Assembly (NCBI GenBank): GCA_000499405.2
Contig: HG738140.1
Coordinates: forward strand, 1,631,024-1,695,023
Direction of reading: 5' to 3'
DNA length: 64,000 nucleotides
Source of the DNA: Onchocerca volvulus
Taxonomy: Eukaryota; Nematoda; Chromadorea; Rhabditida; Onchocercidae
Positions 1 to 12,300 of the stretch are shown here, one piece after another. The notes below the pieces were generated by a model that searched no databases, was not told the DNA's origin, and saw nothing but the letters and a program-made list of their open reading frames with translations. A program made the position numbers and the translations under genes. The number at the start of each line of letters is the position of its first letter. Positions within the stretch are counted from its first letter, which is position 1.

Positions 1-435
1 TTTTAAGAGATTATCACTTAGAATTTTACTATCTTGATTTATCATTCTTTATATCTTGAATTTTCCATATCAATTAGAGTTTTATCATTTAAATTATCAT
101 TTTTAATCATTATTTTTCATCTTATCTTGAATTATCACTTTTCATAAAATCTCTTCATTTATGATAGAAAAGCCATTAATTTTTCTTTCTTATTTACCCA
201 ATAATTTATTTATTTGCTCCATTGCAAGTGATATATGTTATTCCTTAAAAATTCAATAGTTTGTTTTCTGAGATTTTAAATTTATTTTTCTAAAATTCCA
301 AAGTATAAAAACTTCGTTTGCAACAAACGTAGCGCGCAAAAGTTCGTTTTTCTTTTTTTTGCCAATAAAAAGCTCATTAATTTTCAGGTACAAATTACTT
401 CTCGCATAAATATTTGAGTTAATAATATATGGAGA
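1..435. other. 5' flank of the Ly6-like gene, no gene seen
   Basis: AT-rich sequence upstream of the first gene. I see no reading frame or RNA gene. A short GC-richer patch (about 308-350) contains GCGCGC. No clear TATA box sits just upstream of the ATG at 436. In nematodes the 5' end may be set by trans-splicing, so the promoter cannot be placed. Confidence 0.4.
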
Positions 436-514
436 ATGCTATCACTTATTCATGTTTTATGCACTTTAATCACTGCTTATCTTTTATTCATACAAGTGAT
501 AGCACAACAAAAAG
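436..514 (+). CDS. Ly6-like gene exon 1 (signal peptide)
   Basis: Start ATG at 436 opens a hydrophobic leader ([18 protein letters not shown], then IQVIAQQK). The exon ends AAAG|GTTTGT, leaving one G that completes a Glu codon with the first two bases of exon 2. An upstream ATG at 429 is in a different frame and gives no signal peptide. The phase fit with exon 2 is the main evidence that these two pieces belong together across the tRNA-bearing intron. Confidence 0.7.
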
Positions 515-2050
515 GTTTGTCATTTGCAAAAATTTTTTGAAATTTTAAATTATCAAATTGAAATTTTTTCGGTTTATAAGGTTGATCTACATATGATAGC
601 ATGACCAAAGAATAATGTACTTTTAGCATCCTTGTAGAAACTATATCATTTTATTCAAAACTTGCAAAATAAAAACCTGAAAAGTTGCAATCATGAGCCA
701 TGATAGCTCAGTCGGGAGAGCGTTAGACTGAAGATCTAAAGGTCGCCGGTTCGATCCCGGCTCGTGGCATCCCTTTTCGTTCTTAAAAATTTTCATGAAG
801 CTATATATTTAAAAACGAATATCATGATGAAATCGATTGGTTTGTTCGTGTAGGCTGAGTGGTCTAGTGGTATGATTCTCGCTTCGGGTGCGAGAGGTCC
901 CGGTTTCGATCACCGGCTCAGCCCAAACCTTTGTAAGCTTTAGAAAAAATGTAAATTCATCTTTATACAAATTCACTTTTTAGTGATAAGTGAAGGAATT
1001 ACTATCGAGAATTTTAAAGTAATATCTTCCATAATTATTAATTAGTTGCTTACTTCATTAGAATAGGAAAGATTCTTCCCGAGATATTTCACTCGTCCGG
1101 GTAACTAATCAATATGGATTACATCAATTATTTTTGGATTTTATACATTTTGATAAATGAACAATACTTCCAGAGAGTTCAACATGGAATCCAAAACGGA
1201 AATGTTTCCAGTGCAATATGCCATCTGAATGTAATTTGGGTTTATGCTACGGTGATTATTGCATTAAATCACTTGGTAAGATGGTTTTGTCACCCGAATT
1301 CATTTTAAAATTATCGCCACTATTGCCAAAATTTGAAGTATAGTATGACATCAATTATTCATTTTCAGCAAACGATCAATATGTTAGCAAAGGATGTGGA
1401 AATAAAACATTCAGGTAAGATTAATTTGCTCAAAAAAGTCTAATTAATTGAGAACAATCTGATAGTTTGTAATTTGGTTTGTTCATCCCTTTGAAACTAT
1501 GTCGCGCTTTGACCTTTCAATATCCCTTGTTTACTATGATTGTATCTTTTGACTTCGCCAATATCTTTCCCGCCATTTGACCTTTTGACATCTCGATATG
1601 CAACTAATTACATCTTTTTTCCGACAGTGTTCGATTTATGTTGATTGTTTTTGTTGATATTCAGAAATAATCACAAATCTAAAAAAATTTAATGAGAATA
1701 TTTCGATAAGATATGCAGAGTTTTCTGAATTCTTTTAAATTTGCTGATAGCAACATTGCAGAAATTATGTTTCAATATAATTTTTAATTTCCTTAATATT
1801 ATATACTTCGATTAATTTGCATTATTTTCAAATTTAATTTAGATTGATAAATGGTGAATCATACATGCAAGAAATTTCGGAATCGATCGAAAAATCACGC
1901 TGTACTACGGAACATATGTTCGGAATTGAAAATATTATTTGCTACTGTAACGATGCTGATTTTTGCAATAGGAGTCAAAAAATTGAGAGTAGGCTTGTTA
2001 TCATATCAGTCTTTCTTATCTTGATGATGTTAATTAATTTCATTTTTTAA
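436..2050 (+). CDS. Ly6/three-finger-type secreted cysteine-rich protein, four exons
   Basis: Hand-built gene: exons 436-514, 1174-1275, 1369-1414 and 1843-2050, all with GT...AG introns and consistent phase (1, 1, 2), giving 144 residues. Residues 1-24 form a signal peptide ([10 protein letters not shown]... then VIAQQ). The mature part has ten cysteines at about 37, 40, 46, 51, 56, 70, 96, 109, 111 and 117, beginning CFQC and ending [13 protein letters not shown]. The terminal CxC-x(5)-CN pattern is the signature of Ly6/uPAR three-finger domains. After it comes a 19-residue hydrophobic tail ending NFIF, as in GPI-anchored members, or a membrane segment. Two N-glycosylation sequons (NKT, NRS) are present. 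By family, such proteins sit on the outer membrane face and modulate receptors or channels; the ligand here is unknown. Intron 1 contains two tRNA genes. The next gene is convergent, about 1.1 kb away. Confidence 0.8.
697..769 (+). tRNA. tRNA-Phe (anticodon GAA)
   Basis: A 73-nt cloverleaf. The acceptor GCCATGA pairs with TCGTGGC (one G-T pair). The D stem is GCTC/GAGC. The anticodon stem TTAGA/TCTAA closes the loop CTGAAGA. The T arm is GCCGG-TTCGATC-CCGGC and the discriminator is A. A run of four T follows at 774-777 and would end Pol III transcription. The gene lies in intron 1 of the Ly6-like gene, on the same strand. Confidence 0.96.
853..924 (+). tRNA. tRNA-Pro (anticodon CGG)
   Basis: A 72-nt cloverleaf. 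The acceptor GGCTGAG pairs with CTCAGCC. The anticodon stem CTCGC/GCGAG closes the loop TTCGGGT. The T arm is CCGGT-TTCGATC-ACCGG, and the discriminator is C, as usual for tRNA-Pro. It lies 83 bp after the tRNA-Phe gene in the same intron. No strong T run follows directly; the first is near 976. Confidence 0.96.
1174..1275 (+). CDS. Ly6-like gene exon 2
   Basis: Begins after the acceptor ACTTCCAG and ends CTTG|GTAAG. It encodes the first cysteine cluster ([20 protein letters not shown]). The longer frame that starts at 1114 over the same bases has no cysteine pattern and is a shadow. Confidence 0.8.
1369..1414 (+). CDS. Ly6-like gene exon 3
   Basis: A 46-nt exon between ATTTTCAG and GTAAGA. 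It encodes [14 protein letters not shown], including the GC pair typical of the middle finger and an N-glycosylation sequon. Confidence 0.8.
1843..2050 (+). CDS. Ly6-like gene exon 4 (C-terminus)
   Basis: Starts after AATTTAATTTAG. The first base completes an Arg codon, then the frame runs open to TAA at 2048-2050. It holds the last cysteines (CTTEH..., [10 protein letters not shown]) and the hydrophobic tail. Confidence 0.8.
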
Positions 2051-3155
2051 TTTGAAAATTGAAGCTGAATTTAATGTAATATCTTTTTTCTTTGCTTTAA
2101 TTCTAATTCCAGTTTTTCGAATTTGTTACTTGTTGCCTTTTTTCCTGAGTAAAAAAAAAAAAGAGTTCATCAAAAATTTCTAATCAGTTTGCAGTTACAA
2201 AGATTTTTTTCTTTGAGTTTTTCAAACAAAATTTTAATAAGATATCTTTCAAAGAAACCAAATATGCGATTCTATTTTTTTTTCGAACTTTCCAGAAAAA
2301 ATATTTGACAACTTATGAGCATTTTAGATAAATGCAGTTGCTAGAGTTGAAACTTTGAATCTGACATTGAAATGATAGACAGTTCAAATTTGACAAAGTT
2401 TTATTTAATCTTTGAATCTTTAACTTAGTTTTCTGTAACTTTTTTTCCGCTATATCATCATTTTAAAGATACTCTTTTTTTATAACTTTTTTATAAATAA
2501 TCATTAAAATTTTACCTTTACAACCTTATTGTAATATGCATTATCAATTCGTGTTTAGGTGGAATGCATCGTTCTAAAATACCAGTTTACCAATGTAAAT
2601 GATATTGTGGGAAATTTGCCGAAACTCATAAAATGAAACTCACACATTAATTTACAACTTAATTAAAAACAAACATTACTGTAATTGTAAACTTGTGGTG
2701 CTGCAGTTTATCCCACATTTAATAAGTTCGCGAAGAAAGATTCCCGAAAGAAATAAAATAAGATTTGATTTTTTTATTTTTCAACAATTCATATCTTCCA
2801 CTAATTATTTATCAATAATCTGTTGATCATCATTCTCATAAGTTTTTATTTTTAATTTACAGCAATTAATTGGAATGAAACATTATTAATAATGAATGAT
2901 AACATATACAAATTACAATTTTAAAAACTAAAAGTGATGCATAACATTTGACAACTTATGAGCATTTCAGAATAATACAAACAAACAAAAAAAAAGGAAG
3001 GAAAATTACATAATGGAATGTATATTATAATGAATTTTTTGATGAAAAATAAGTAATAAACAATTAAAAGAATGGAAAATTTTGATAAAAATTCTCAATT
3101 TGTAGAAAATTTCAATAATTTTGTGAAATTTTAAATTCATTAATACAATTTTTCA
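2051..3155. other. Convergent intergenic region
   Basis: AT-rich DNA between the 3' ends of two genes that face each other. It should hold both 3' UTRs. AATAAA occurs on the plus strand near 2750 and its complement near 2770, but I cannot assign either as the signal in use. No other gene was seen. Confidence 0.4.
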
Positions 3156-3317
3156 TCAAGTTTTAAATAAGCGATGCCACTTACAAATTGGTAAACCAGT
3201 TTTTCGAATCATTTGTAACCAATGGGCACATCCGGCACCTGGACACATTGGGCCAATGACACAATGTCCAACCGGAATTGGTCCACGACTACAATCAGCC
3301 GGATCAGTATCGAACAT
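3156..3317 (-). CDS. C2 gene exon 20 (end of C2 domain)
   Basis: Starts after GTGTTACAG and stops with TGA at 3158-3156. It encodes MFDTDPADCSRGPIPVGHCV, the loop-3 region with two aspartates left, then HWLQMIRKTGLPICKWHRLF. A GTAAGT inside the exon looks like a donor, but the protein match continues past it, so I read through. Confidence 0.88.
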   Translation of the reverse strand: MFDTDPADCSRGPIPVGHCVIGPMCPGAGCAHWLQMIRKTGLPICKWHRLFKT

Positions 3318-6300
3318 CTGTAACACGGATTCATAATTATTTTCAATTATTCAGTCAAACTTTTCTGTCAAATTTTCTTTTTTTTTATGATCTAATCAAT
3401 TCCATTATCTCTGGCGGATTACAGTACATGTATATTACAATATATATAACGGTATATACGGTATATACAACCGTATTACAGTACATATAGTGATTTGAGA
3501 GCTTGTACTTGAAAGTTTTAAGCGAATTGATATGCAATCAGTCTTATGAAAATCATCATCAGATCAAGATCAAAAGATCAAAAGATCATGATCAGAAGAT
3601 CAATGATCAGATCCGTTTTATCAGATGATTGAACTAGTACAAAATAAAAGATGAAAGTTTGGATGAATAAAATTTTTCGGAAACTTTTCTAAAAAAAATA
3701 AAGTAATTTAAAATAAACTTTAAAAGATAATGTAGTGAGAGATAAAAAATGGCAAACTTTATTGAACTTTATTTAAGACGGATGATGAATGATAGGCATT
3801 AAAAAAAGAACTAAAAATGATGGCATTTTTTTTCTTTTTTTTTTTTTTTTTTTTTTTTGCAAACATTTTTGATTTTAAATTCATTTATTTCATGTATTAT
3901 TTTATGAAAAAAAACATGAGAGAATCTAAGCAATAAGAATCTAAGCGTAACATACTTCAATGACAATATGACATCTATCAAGCATTTGTGGCGTAACGTG
4001 AAACAAGAAGGATTCTGAAAAAATGGCATCTGTTGGTCGTATTATAAGTGTTGCATTCGAACAAACAGTTGAAGAAGATGATGACGGTAAATCCGGTAAA
4101 GATGGTTGTTTTTGTGTGCTAAAATAGAAATTTGATTAACAGTGAGCAAAATCACTGATAATTTTATCAGTCAATATCTGAAGAATTTGCACTTTTCCTT
4201 ATCACGGAATTTTGCTCTGAAATTATGTCACTAAAAATAGGTTATCATATCATAATATAAATTACTGTAGAATATATTATCATGAAATTATTAATTAATA
4301 TATTAATCAATCAGTAAATATGTATTACATCATTTCTAAGATATAACAATATAAAATTCTTAATTATAATGCAAATTAGCATTTCTAATAATTGATGTTT
4401 GCATATATTTTTGAGTTGTACTTCTGCAAACTTATTTTAATTAAATTAAATTAATAAATATTCCATACCAATCAGTAGTAAAGCATCTATTACAAACAAT
4501 TATTGGTGTCACCGTTGTTTGTTTTTGCTCCAATAGGCGACGTTTTTCGAATAACATTACTCGAGCAAATGGTTCTAAAGTAAATTTATCGATTAGCCTT
4601 TTTTAAAGAATTAATTTCAAGTAATCAAATATCGAAGGAATTAATTGAAATTTACTAAATATCAGTGCAAATATATGCAGTTAATTAAACTTACTATTAT
4701 TAAAAGGTAATAATTTGGCCTTTTTGACGGTAGCTGTTACGAATTGTACATTTGGTGCATATGTTAAAATAGTTAGCACTTCTGTTTCAGATTTTGTATC
4801 CTACAAAAGTGTTAATTTCGTTTTTCTTGAAAAAAAAAAGAGAAAGGAATTCTTAGTTCTTTAATTTTAATTAAGAAATTCTGAAATTAGAGAAAAAAGG
4901 CGACTAATGAAAAATGTAATCATTAAGAAAAAAATTAAATTCATTGAAAGCAATAAATAAAAATTTAGTGGAAAAAGCGTGAAAATAGCAAAAATAAGTC
5001 ATAATAAAAGTAGAAAAGAAGTTGTAAAAAGTTTTATCCAATCTTTTTATTTGTTTTTGAATTTTTTTTTTTTTTTTGCATTAATTTTACATTGAAAAAA
5101 GAAGTTTGAATAAAAAAAAACAAATAAATTGAAAAGATACAGGGATAATATCAGCACAAGAAAGTGATAAATCAATTTCATCGATTTTATTACTCCGTGC
5201 TAATTGTTCCGGTAATGTTTCCGGTTCTATTTGAAAAATTCGCTCTTCAAATTCGCAATCAAATAAATTTCGTGGTGCGTTTTCTTCATTTGATAAAAAT
5301 TTGGTTAAAGCATCTTTATGTGATGCTAATTTTTCATCTTTTAGCTCTGCAATAAATCATTATCACTATCATCATCATCATCATTGCATGCTTAAAATAA
5401 TCAAAAACAAATTCGAATTTTTGAAATTATTCGAAAATTCGAATAATAAAATTAAACTATTAAACTAAAAATAATAATTTGCATATATTGTCATCGATCA
5501 ATCTCGATGTCAATAAGAAAAAAAAAATTGTAGTCGGGAAAAATAATATATAAATCATAATAAAACTAAATAATAATTTACTATTTACTATTAAGAAAAT
5601 AAAAAAAAAGAGACTGATGATTAGGAAAGATTGATAATTAGTGATAATTAGAAAAGATTGATTAATTATCACTATCAATTTCATACCTCCATGCTTATCA
5701 CCCCATTCTCGAAATTCATGCCTAGCTGCTCGTCCATATCGGTGTGCACCAAGTTTTAATTCAGTATTTGCACGATTAGCACGAGCTGCAGGTGCAGCTT
5801 GATTCTTGCCTGCTTTGATCATCGATTTTGGAGCCCAAAATGCTGATTGATCAGCACCAGCTTGTGAAGGTGGCTAAAAATATTTCATCGAATATTTTCA
5901 TGTAATTTTTATTTGAATTCTAAATAGCAGTGAAAAATATTTCCATCAAAAAATGATTGAAATTTAAAAAATTGAAATTTTGGAATTAGAAGTGGCTAAA
6001 AACGAACTAATTTATGTAATTGTACAGCATATTGTGGTCGATTATTCAATGATTGATATTCGAAAAAATGTTTCGCTAAGAAATTCATTCCCTGAAATTA
6101 AACAAAACAAAATTGAAGTAGTCAGTCAATCATTAAAATTAAAATTTTCTTAATTTTTTTTTTTTTTTTTTGCTTTTCTATTCATCATTTGTAACAATTG
6201 TTGTGATTTTTTTTTAAAGATAAATAAAATTTGTTGAAATTGAAATAATTTGCCTTTTTTCTTTTTTTTTTTTTGAGTATTCTTACCTTTATAATACTGA

Positions 6301-9300
6301 TTGTATGCGTTTGTTGAAATGAAATTAATCAAAAAGAAAATATAGCTTGATAAATGAAATAGAAACTTTAGTCATTGAAATAAGAAATTAATGGTCTATT
6401 CAATAAATTTTTGACAAATATTTCAGAAATTGCTTCATTTCAGGCCTATTTTTTGTCGTATCTAATTTTCAAAATAGAAGAAAAAAGCAAGAGATGGGAA
6501 GAAAGAAAGATGAAATAGGATCGATTTGAAATATTTAAACATATGGAATAACTGATCATATACTCATTTGAATGATGCTGTTGAAATGAATATTGAAATA
6601 TGAGAATTTCGAACAAATGTTAAGAAATCAACAAGAATTGAAGATTTAAAATGGCATCTGTAACGGGATAAAGGATAATTTTAATGTTGAAAATTGATAT
6701 CATATTATAATAATTTTATTGATGGAAATGAACAAATTATATCATTTTGATGTTTCAAACTTTCAATTTTTTTTTTTTTTTTTTTTTTTGACCAGAAATC
6801 CAGAGATTATGAATAATTTAAATTATAAATTATTGTGGATTCAAGAAATGAAGAATAATTTGCATTATAATATCGTAAATTGAAAAAATCGCTTCAATAA
6901 TTATGCAAAAAGGAGAATCTAAATTACAGTTTCCAGTAAGAATACTAATTAAAGAACTGTATTTGTTACTTTTGATTTTTGCTCAATTTAGCAATTTGAA
7001 GCAAACAAAATTTGATAATTTTAGCATTCAATTTGCAAAGTATGAAATATCGAAACGAACATTTATAAATTAAGCAGTTTTAATTTCATCGAAATATTGA
7101 AGCGGCGAATATTTTGCTAGTACATCTGGAATCGTTTTATCTATCAACTTCAACTTCTATGTAAAATTCTATTATCAAGTTGAGAAAAGAATCTCCCATA
7201 GTATGTATTGGTAAAAATGCTATCAATGTACGATAAAAATGGTAGAAATGCTACGGTAAAAATGCTATCAGTTTACGGTAAAAATGGTAGAAATGCTACG
7301 GTACAAAAGTTATTAATGCCGAAAATTGAAGCATTATCTTTCTCATAAAATCCATAACCATAACGCTCTTATGATGATGAATAACTAATAAAAGAGCAGA
7401 AGGCGGAAACAAAAATTGTTGCATTAAAAATTAAAAAAAAAAAAAAAAAAAAGAAAAAAATGAAAAAGGAAGTACAAAGTGTTAAAAAGTTTAACAACTT
7501 GTCACTCATCCAATATTAAACTGAATTAAGAGAAAGAAACTTAATTTAGATTTCTTTAGTAGTTACACTATGATTAATTTCGTTTTAATTTTTTTTTTTT
7601 TTTTCACAAGATCAATAAGATAAATTTGTAAAGTTCATTTGAGAAAATTAACTACTAACTTATGTAAATCCTACAATGTCTATAAATATCATTTGTAGTC
7701 TATAAATAAAACATTTCATTTCTTTTGAAATTGATGAAAAATTTTTCCCACATTAATTTTTGAATTCGTTTCACACGAATCCTTAAATATTTGCATTTTG
7801 CACTTTATTTTCCATATCACTCATTTGTATTATCTTCAAAATTTGCATTATCATTACTTCATGTAAAAAAGGACGACTTTTCCATTTCATTCTTTTTATT
7901 CTCATGTAGAAACATTTTATATTTTTTAAATATTCAAATTTTTTTACGATATTATGAAGCGATTAGGTCGCAAATCCGTAAGTGAGTTAGAGAAAATCAC
8001 AAAAATGAATTCTTTTGCCAACAGATGCAAAGTTCTGAATAGTAAAAATGCACCTATATCGGTTATTATATAATTTAAAATTCTTGAGATTGATTGGTAC
8101 AATTTCTTCAAGTTAAGCAGGAATACAAAAATTTGTATAATTGAATTCATCTCCTTTCAATTGGTGCTAATCAATGAAATCAGTTTTTTTTTTTTTGGAT
8201 AACTGAAATGTCCAAGTACAAATTTGTTAATACCATAAGATCAAGCGGGTTGAAGAAATATTCGAATTTGGTAAAAAAGCAATTTCAGGAAGTAAAATCA
8301 GTCATCAACATGAGAAATAAGTCAACTCATAAGCATGAAACAGATTACAAGTTATGTATTTAATAAACAAGTCCGTATATTTGAGAAATCACTCAGCTAA
8401 ATGAGATTTGATTAGGAGGAAAAAAAATTGCAATTTCTTTTTTTTTTTTTTTTCAATTTCTAACTTCAACTTTATACTAAAATTCTTATTGCATCAATAA
8501 TAAAGCTCAGCGGCACGTGGTAAAAATTTCAAAACTTGCTAGACAACAGAAAAAAAGTATTACGAATATCTTTAAAGTCTTTTTTATAATTCTTCTCTTT
8601 CAACTGTAAATTTTTAAAGTAGATAAAATCTAAATTTTAAAAAAAAACAAAAATTGCTGATTCAATTGCTATGCTAGCAAAAGTGCTTAGGCACTTATTT
8701 AGCCATCCATTTATAGATCATTGACTTTCAATATTTGAAAAAGACTAAAGTGCAAAATAATAAGTAATTTACAGAAAATTCGATAAAAGGCATGAAAAAC
8801 CTATAATAGTCTTCGCTATTTTACGATCTACCGTTAAAAAAAAAAAAAAAAAGAAAAAAGGAATTTTACAAACGAAGGGTTGAAAAATTTTGAAAAAAAA
8901 TATGTTAAAATATTATAAAAAGTTTTCTGAAAAATGCAAAGAAAAAAATTAGATGCAATGTATAATGGCATATTATCTTTACAGTGATAAAAGTCGAAAT
9001 TCTGTGTGACTAAATTCTCTTAACCTTGAAGTCAAATTTTTGAATTTAAATTTTTTTAAAACAATTCAAGGATTAGTTTTTGAATCAAAACCCTTTCTTT
9101 TTGAAGTATATTCACCGTCAAAAGCCTATAAAATATATAGATAATGCTTTTTCAAAGTAATTGCTTGATCAGATGCTAAACTTTTTGGAATGTAAACAGT
9201 TGAAGCTATTAGGTTTTTACGGAAATTGGCAGCATTCCAGCATTAATTGAAACTTGGATATGCTTAAATTAATTGCAAGCTGAAAATGATAATAAAAATA

Positions 9301-12300
9301 ATAATGCGAATCATAAGCATCAGGATTAATTTCAAAGTTTTTTTCTATTGATCTGTGCTAAAATTCTTGGTCTTAAAGGGAAAATTATCATCTTATCAGT
9401 TTCGCCAAGTTTTCCATGCGAATGAGATAAGATATATTAGAGAGCGAATCGCATTTGATTTGAAAATTCTGAGCGAGCGAAAAAATATTCTAAAATTGTG
9501 AATTTCAAATTGATATTCTTGATAGTTTAATTTCTAAATGGGCATAGAAAATTCTGTTGATGATTATCATTTATGATATTTTTCACAGATTTTGTACTGA
9601 TAATATCTTTTTTGTCGTAAATGAGCCATGATAATGATTGCAATTACTAATCTCCATTGTATGAACTATTTATCACTGTTTATCATATCTCTTCCTACAA
9701 ATTCTTCAATTTTTGAAATTACACCATCGGTAGGATTTAGTATGAAATTTCCGGTTAGCTGGCAGAACTCAAGAAAAAACATACGAAAGGCAAGATTAAG
9801 AAGCAAGAAAAAGGATTTGTTGCTTGATCAGGATAAGAATTACTGTATTCCAAACAAACGAAGAAGAAATCGAAAACGGTTTTTTTCTTCTCAGATCGAA
9901 ACGTGAGTAAGACGTGAATTTCAGCTTAGCAGTAATATTCATACTTTAAATTAATACTTTTGGCTATTTCGAAAAAGTTTTAAATGATAACTGAGAATGA
10001 AAGTTATTTCTTTGTATGCAATATTTTAAAGCTATCACTTTCAAATGTTAAGCTAAACCATCGAAATCTATCTGAACAAGCAATTTAAATTATGAAATGA
10101 TCAAATAATTTTAAACTAAAATTTCATAAACAATAAACATCGAGAATTTAAATTGAAAAACAAAAATATAGTGTGAATTTCTAGTCTAACAAAAATTTTG
10201 ATTTTCATGAAATCCTTGCGAAAAAAAAAAAAAACAAAAAAAACATCATTTTTGAAATCGAAAACAAAGATGAGCAAAATTGGATAAAATGATGCATTTT
10301 ACATTAGATATCGTAACATTGATTTATATTCATCTTTTGCTATAAATTATTTGAGAAATTCTCCAATCCAAATATTTCGGATTATTTAAGTATATATTAA
10401 AATTATTTCGATTTTTTTTCTTTTTCAATTCATAAAATTAGTGAAAACAGGCATGCTCATTTTATTTTATTTCCTTATTTTGCGAAGTAAATTCGTTTCT
10501 TTCTTTTTTTTTCTAACAACAAAACAAGAAAAAAAATCATACTTTTTTTTTCGGAAAAAAAAAAAACGAAAAACAAAAAGTGATGTCTTCAAGCGAAAAA
10601 AAAAAAAAAGAAAACTAATGCACTTCAAAGTCTCTCCTATTTCTTTTTTTATACTTTAATTTTTTAAGATAAAATTCAATTTCTTCTATAAAAATTTAGA
10701 GAAAGATTTCTGATAAAAATATCTTGTCTATCTTAATTTTACTCAAAATTGTCAAAAATAGAAAAAAAAAAATAGAAGCGTCACACTAATTCAAACAACT
10801 TTCTGTTTATCCTAACATTTATAATTAAATTTGACACACAAACAGAAGACATCTTCCGATTTGATATTATTTCATCCTCCCAAAGGATTCAACACGATGG
10901 CTACTAGATTTTTTCCAATAATTCAAATATATATATATATGAAAGAAAGATTTTGAGTAAATTTTAGAAGAAATAGTAAGACAAAATGGAATTAGAATTT
11001 TCGGGAAAATGAGATTTTAAAATTTATGCATTTTTTAAATTATCAATTTATCAGAAGAGAAAGCTGATGGAGTGTAAAAAAAAAAAAGCCAAATACAACA
11101 AAGTTGATGAATTTTAACCTATTCATTTTTTAATTTTAAATTTGAATAATTTTATAGAAATTTATATCTATCAATGAAATATAAGTAATTAATCTAAAAT
11201 TTATCAGAAAAATCAAATAAAAAGTGATATTCCCATGATTAGATCAATAATGAAGTGATTACACATATCTTTAATTTATCATTTTCCACAAAGCATTTAA
11301 CTGCAATTTCAATTTCAACTAATAAATCATTGGAAAATTGATATTCACGCATATTTCGTGACAACTTATCTGACAGATTCATTAATCGACAAATAATATT
11401 TTATTCATTAGAAGCTTATTTTTTCTAAAAATAACTTTTCATTTTTTTCCTTTTTTCATTTCTTTGATTAAAAATTAAATGTTTCTTTTTTCAAATTATT
11501 AAACCTTTGACTCGTTAAAAATTCAAAATTTGCACGGAGAAAGCAGATTGTTGCGAATAAATCGAGAAAATAAAAATGCTTCAATATTTGAAAATATTAG
11601 CAAATCAAATTTGATTTAATAATTTGTTGATTAATTTATTTCAAAATAGCTTATTATGATAATCTTTTGACAACATGTATATTTGTTGATTTAAGAAATA
11701 TTCTAAGGATTAGAAAAAACTTTTTTGTTGATGATTTTTTCTATTCTGATTTGTTTTTTGATTTCTTTTTTTTTTTTTTTTTTTCCAAACAAATTCTTAA
11801 TAAGTAGGATGGCTCTTCAATCGATTGATGTATTTATCATTGTTGGAGAAAAAAAAAATGAGAAAATTCTTCAAAAAATTATCAAAGCAAAAAGAAAAAA
11901 AAAAATTAACAAAAATGATAAATGAGAATAATAGAAAAAATTAATTATATATTACCTGATATGTGAAAAACGATGCATTCTGGATTTTATTTTCAAGTGT
12001 AAGGCCATTGAGATACGAACTAAGCTGATCACTGATATGAACTAAACTTAGATCAGTTTGAGTTACAATTCCAACTTTCCTATTTCGTTGTTGTTCCACG
12101 GATGATGATGCTCTAAAAATAACAAACAAATGACGAATAATATCAAAAAAAAAAAAACAAAAAACAAAAAGTTTTTGAACTTAAACTTTGAAAGCATTTA
12201 CTAAAAAAAAACAAAAAGAAACAAAAAAAAACTTGCAAAAATATCATTTCAATTGTGATTTTTTTTGAATTCGAATCCGATTACTGATATTTATTTATTC

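Larger units (their letters stand above)
6092..11955. other. Intron between exons 14 and 13 of the C2 gene
   Basis: A 5.9-kb AT-rich intron with many A and T homopolymers. It holds a two-copy 45-bp tandem repeat (7210-7299), a small possible plus-strand ORF (9628-9906) and nothing else I can name. Confidence 0.6.

Noticed and set aside
1114..1308. 64-codon plus frame as a gene
   Set aside because: It overlaps exon 2 of the Ly6-like gene in another frame and has no cysteine pattern or splice support.
3811..4029. Minus frame with a Lys-rich end
   Set aside because: It is a shadow of C2 exon 19 in another frame and runs into a T homopolymer.
9903..9924. GTGAGT...TTTCAG intron after the 9628 frame
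   Set aside because: Only 22 nt, below the size of nematode introns, and the added peptide is seven residues.
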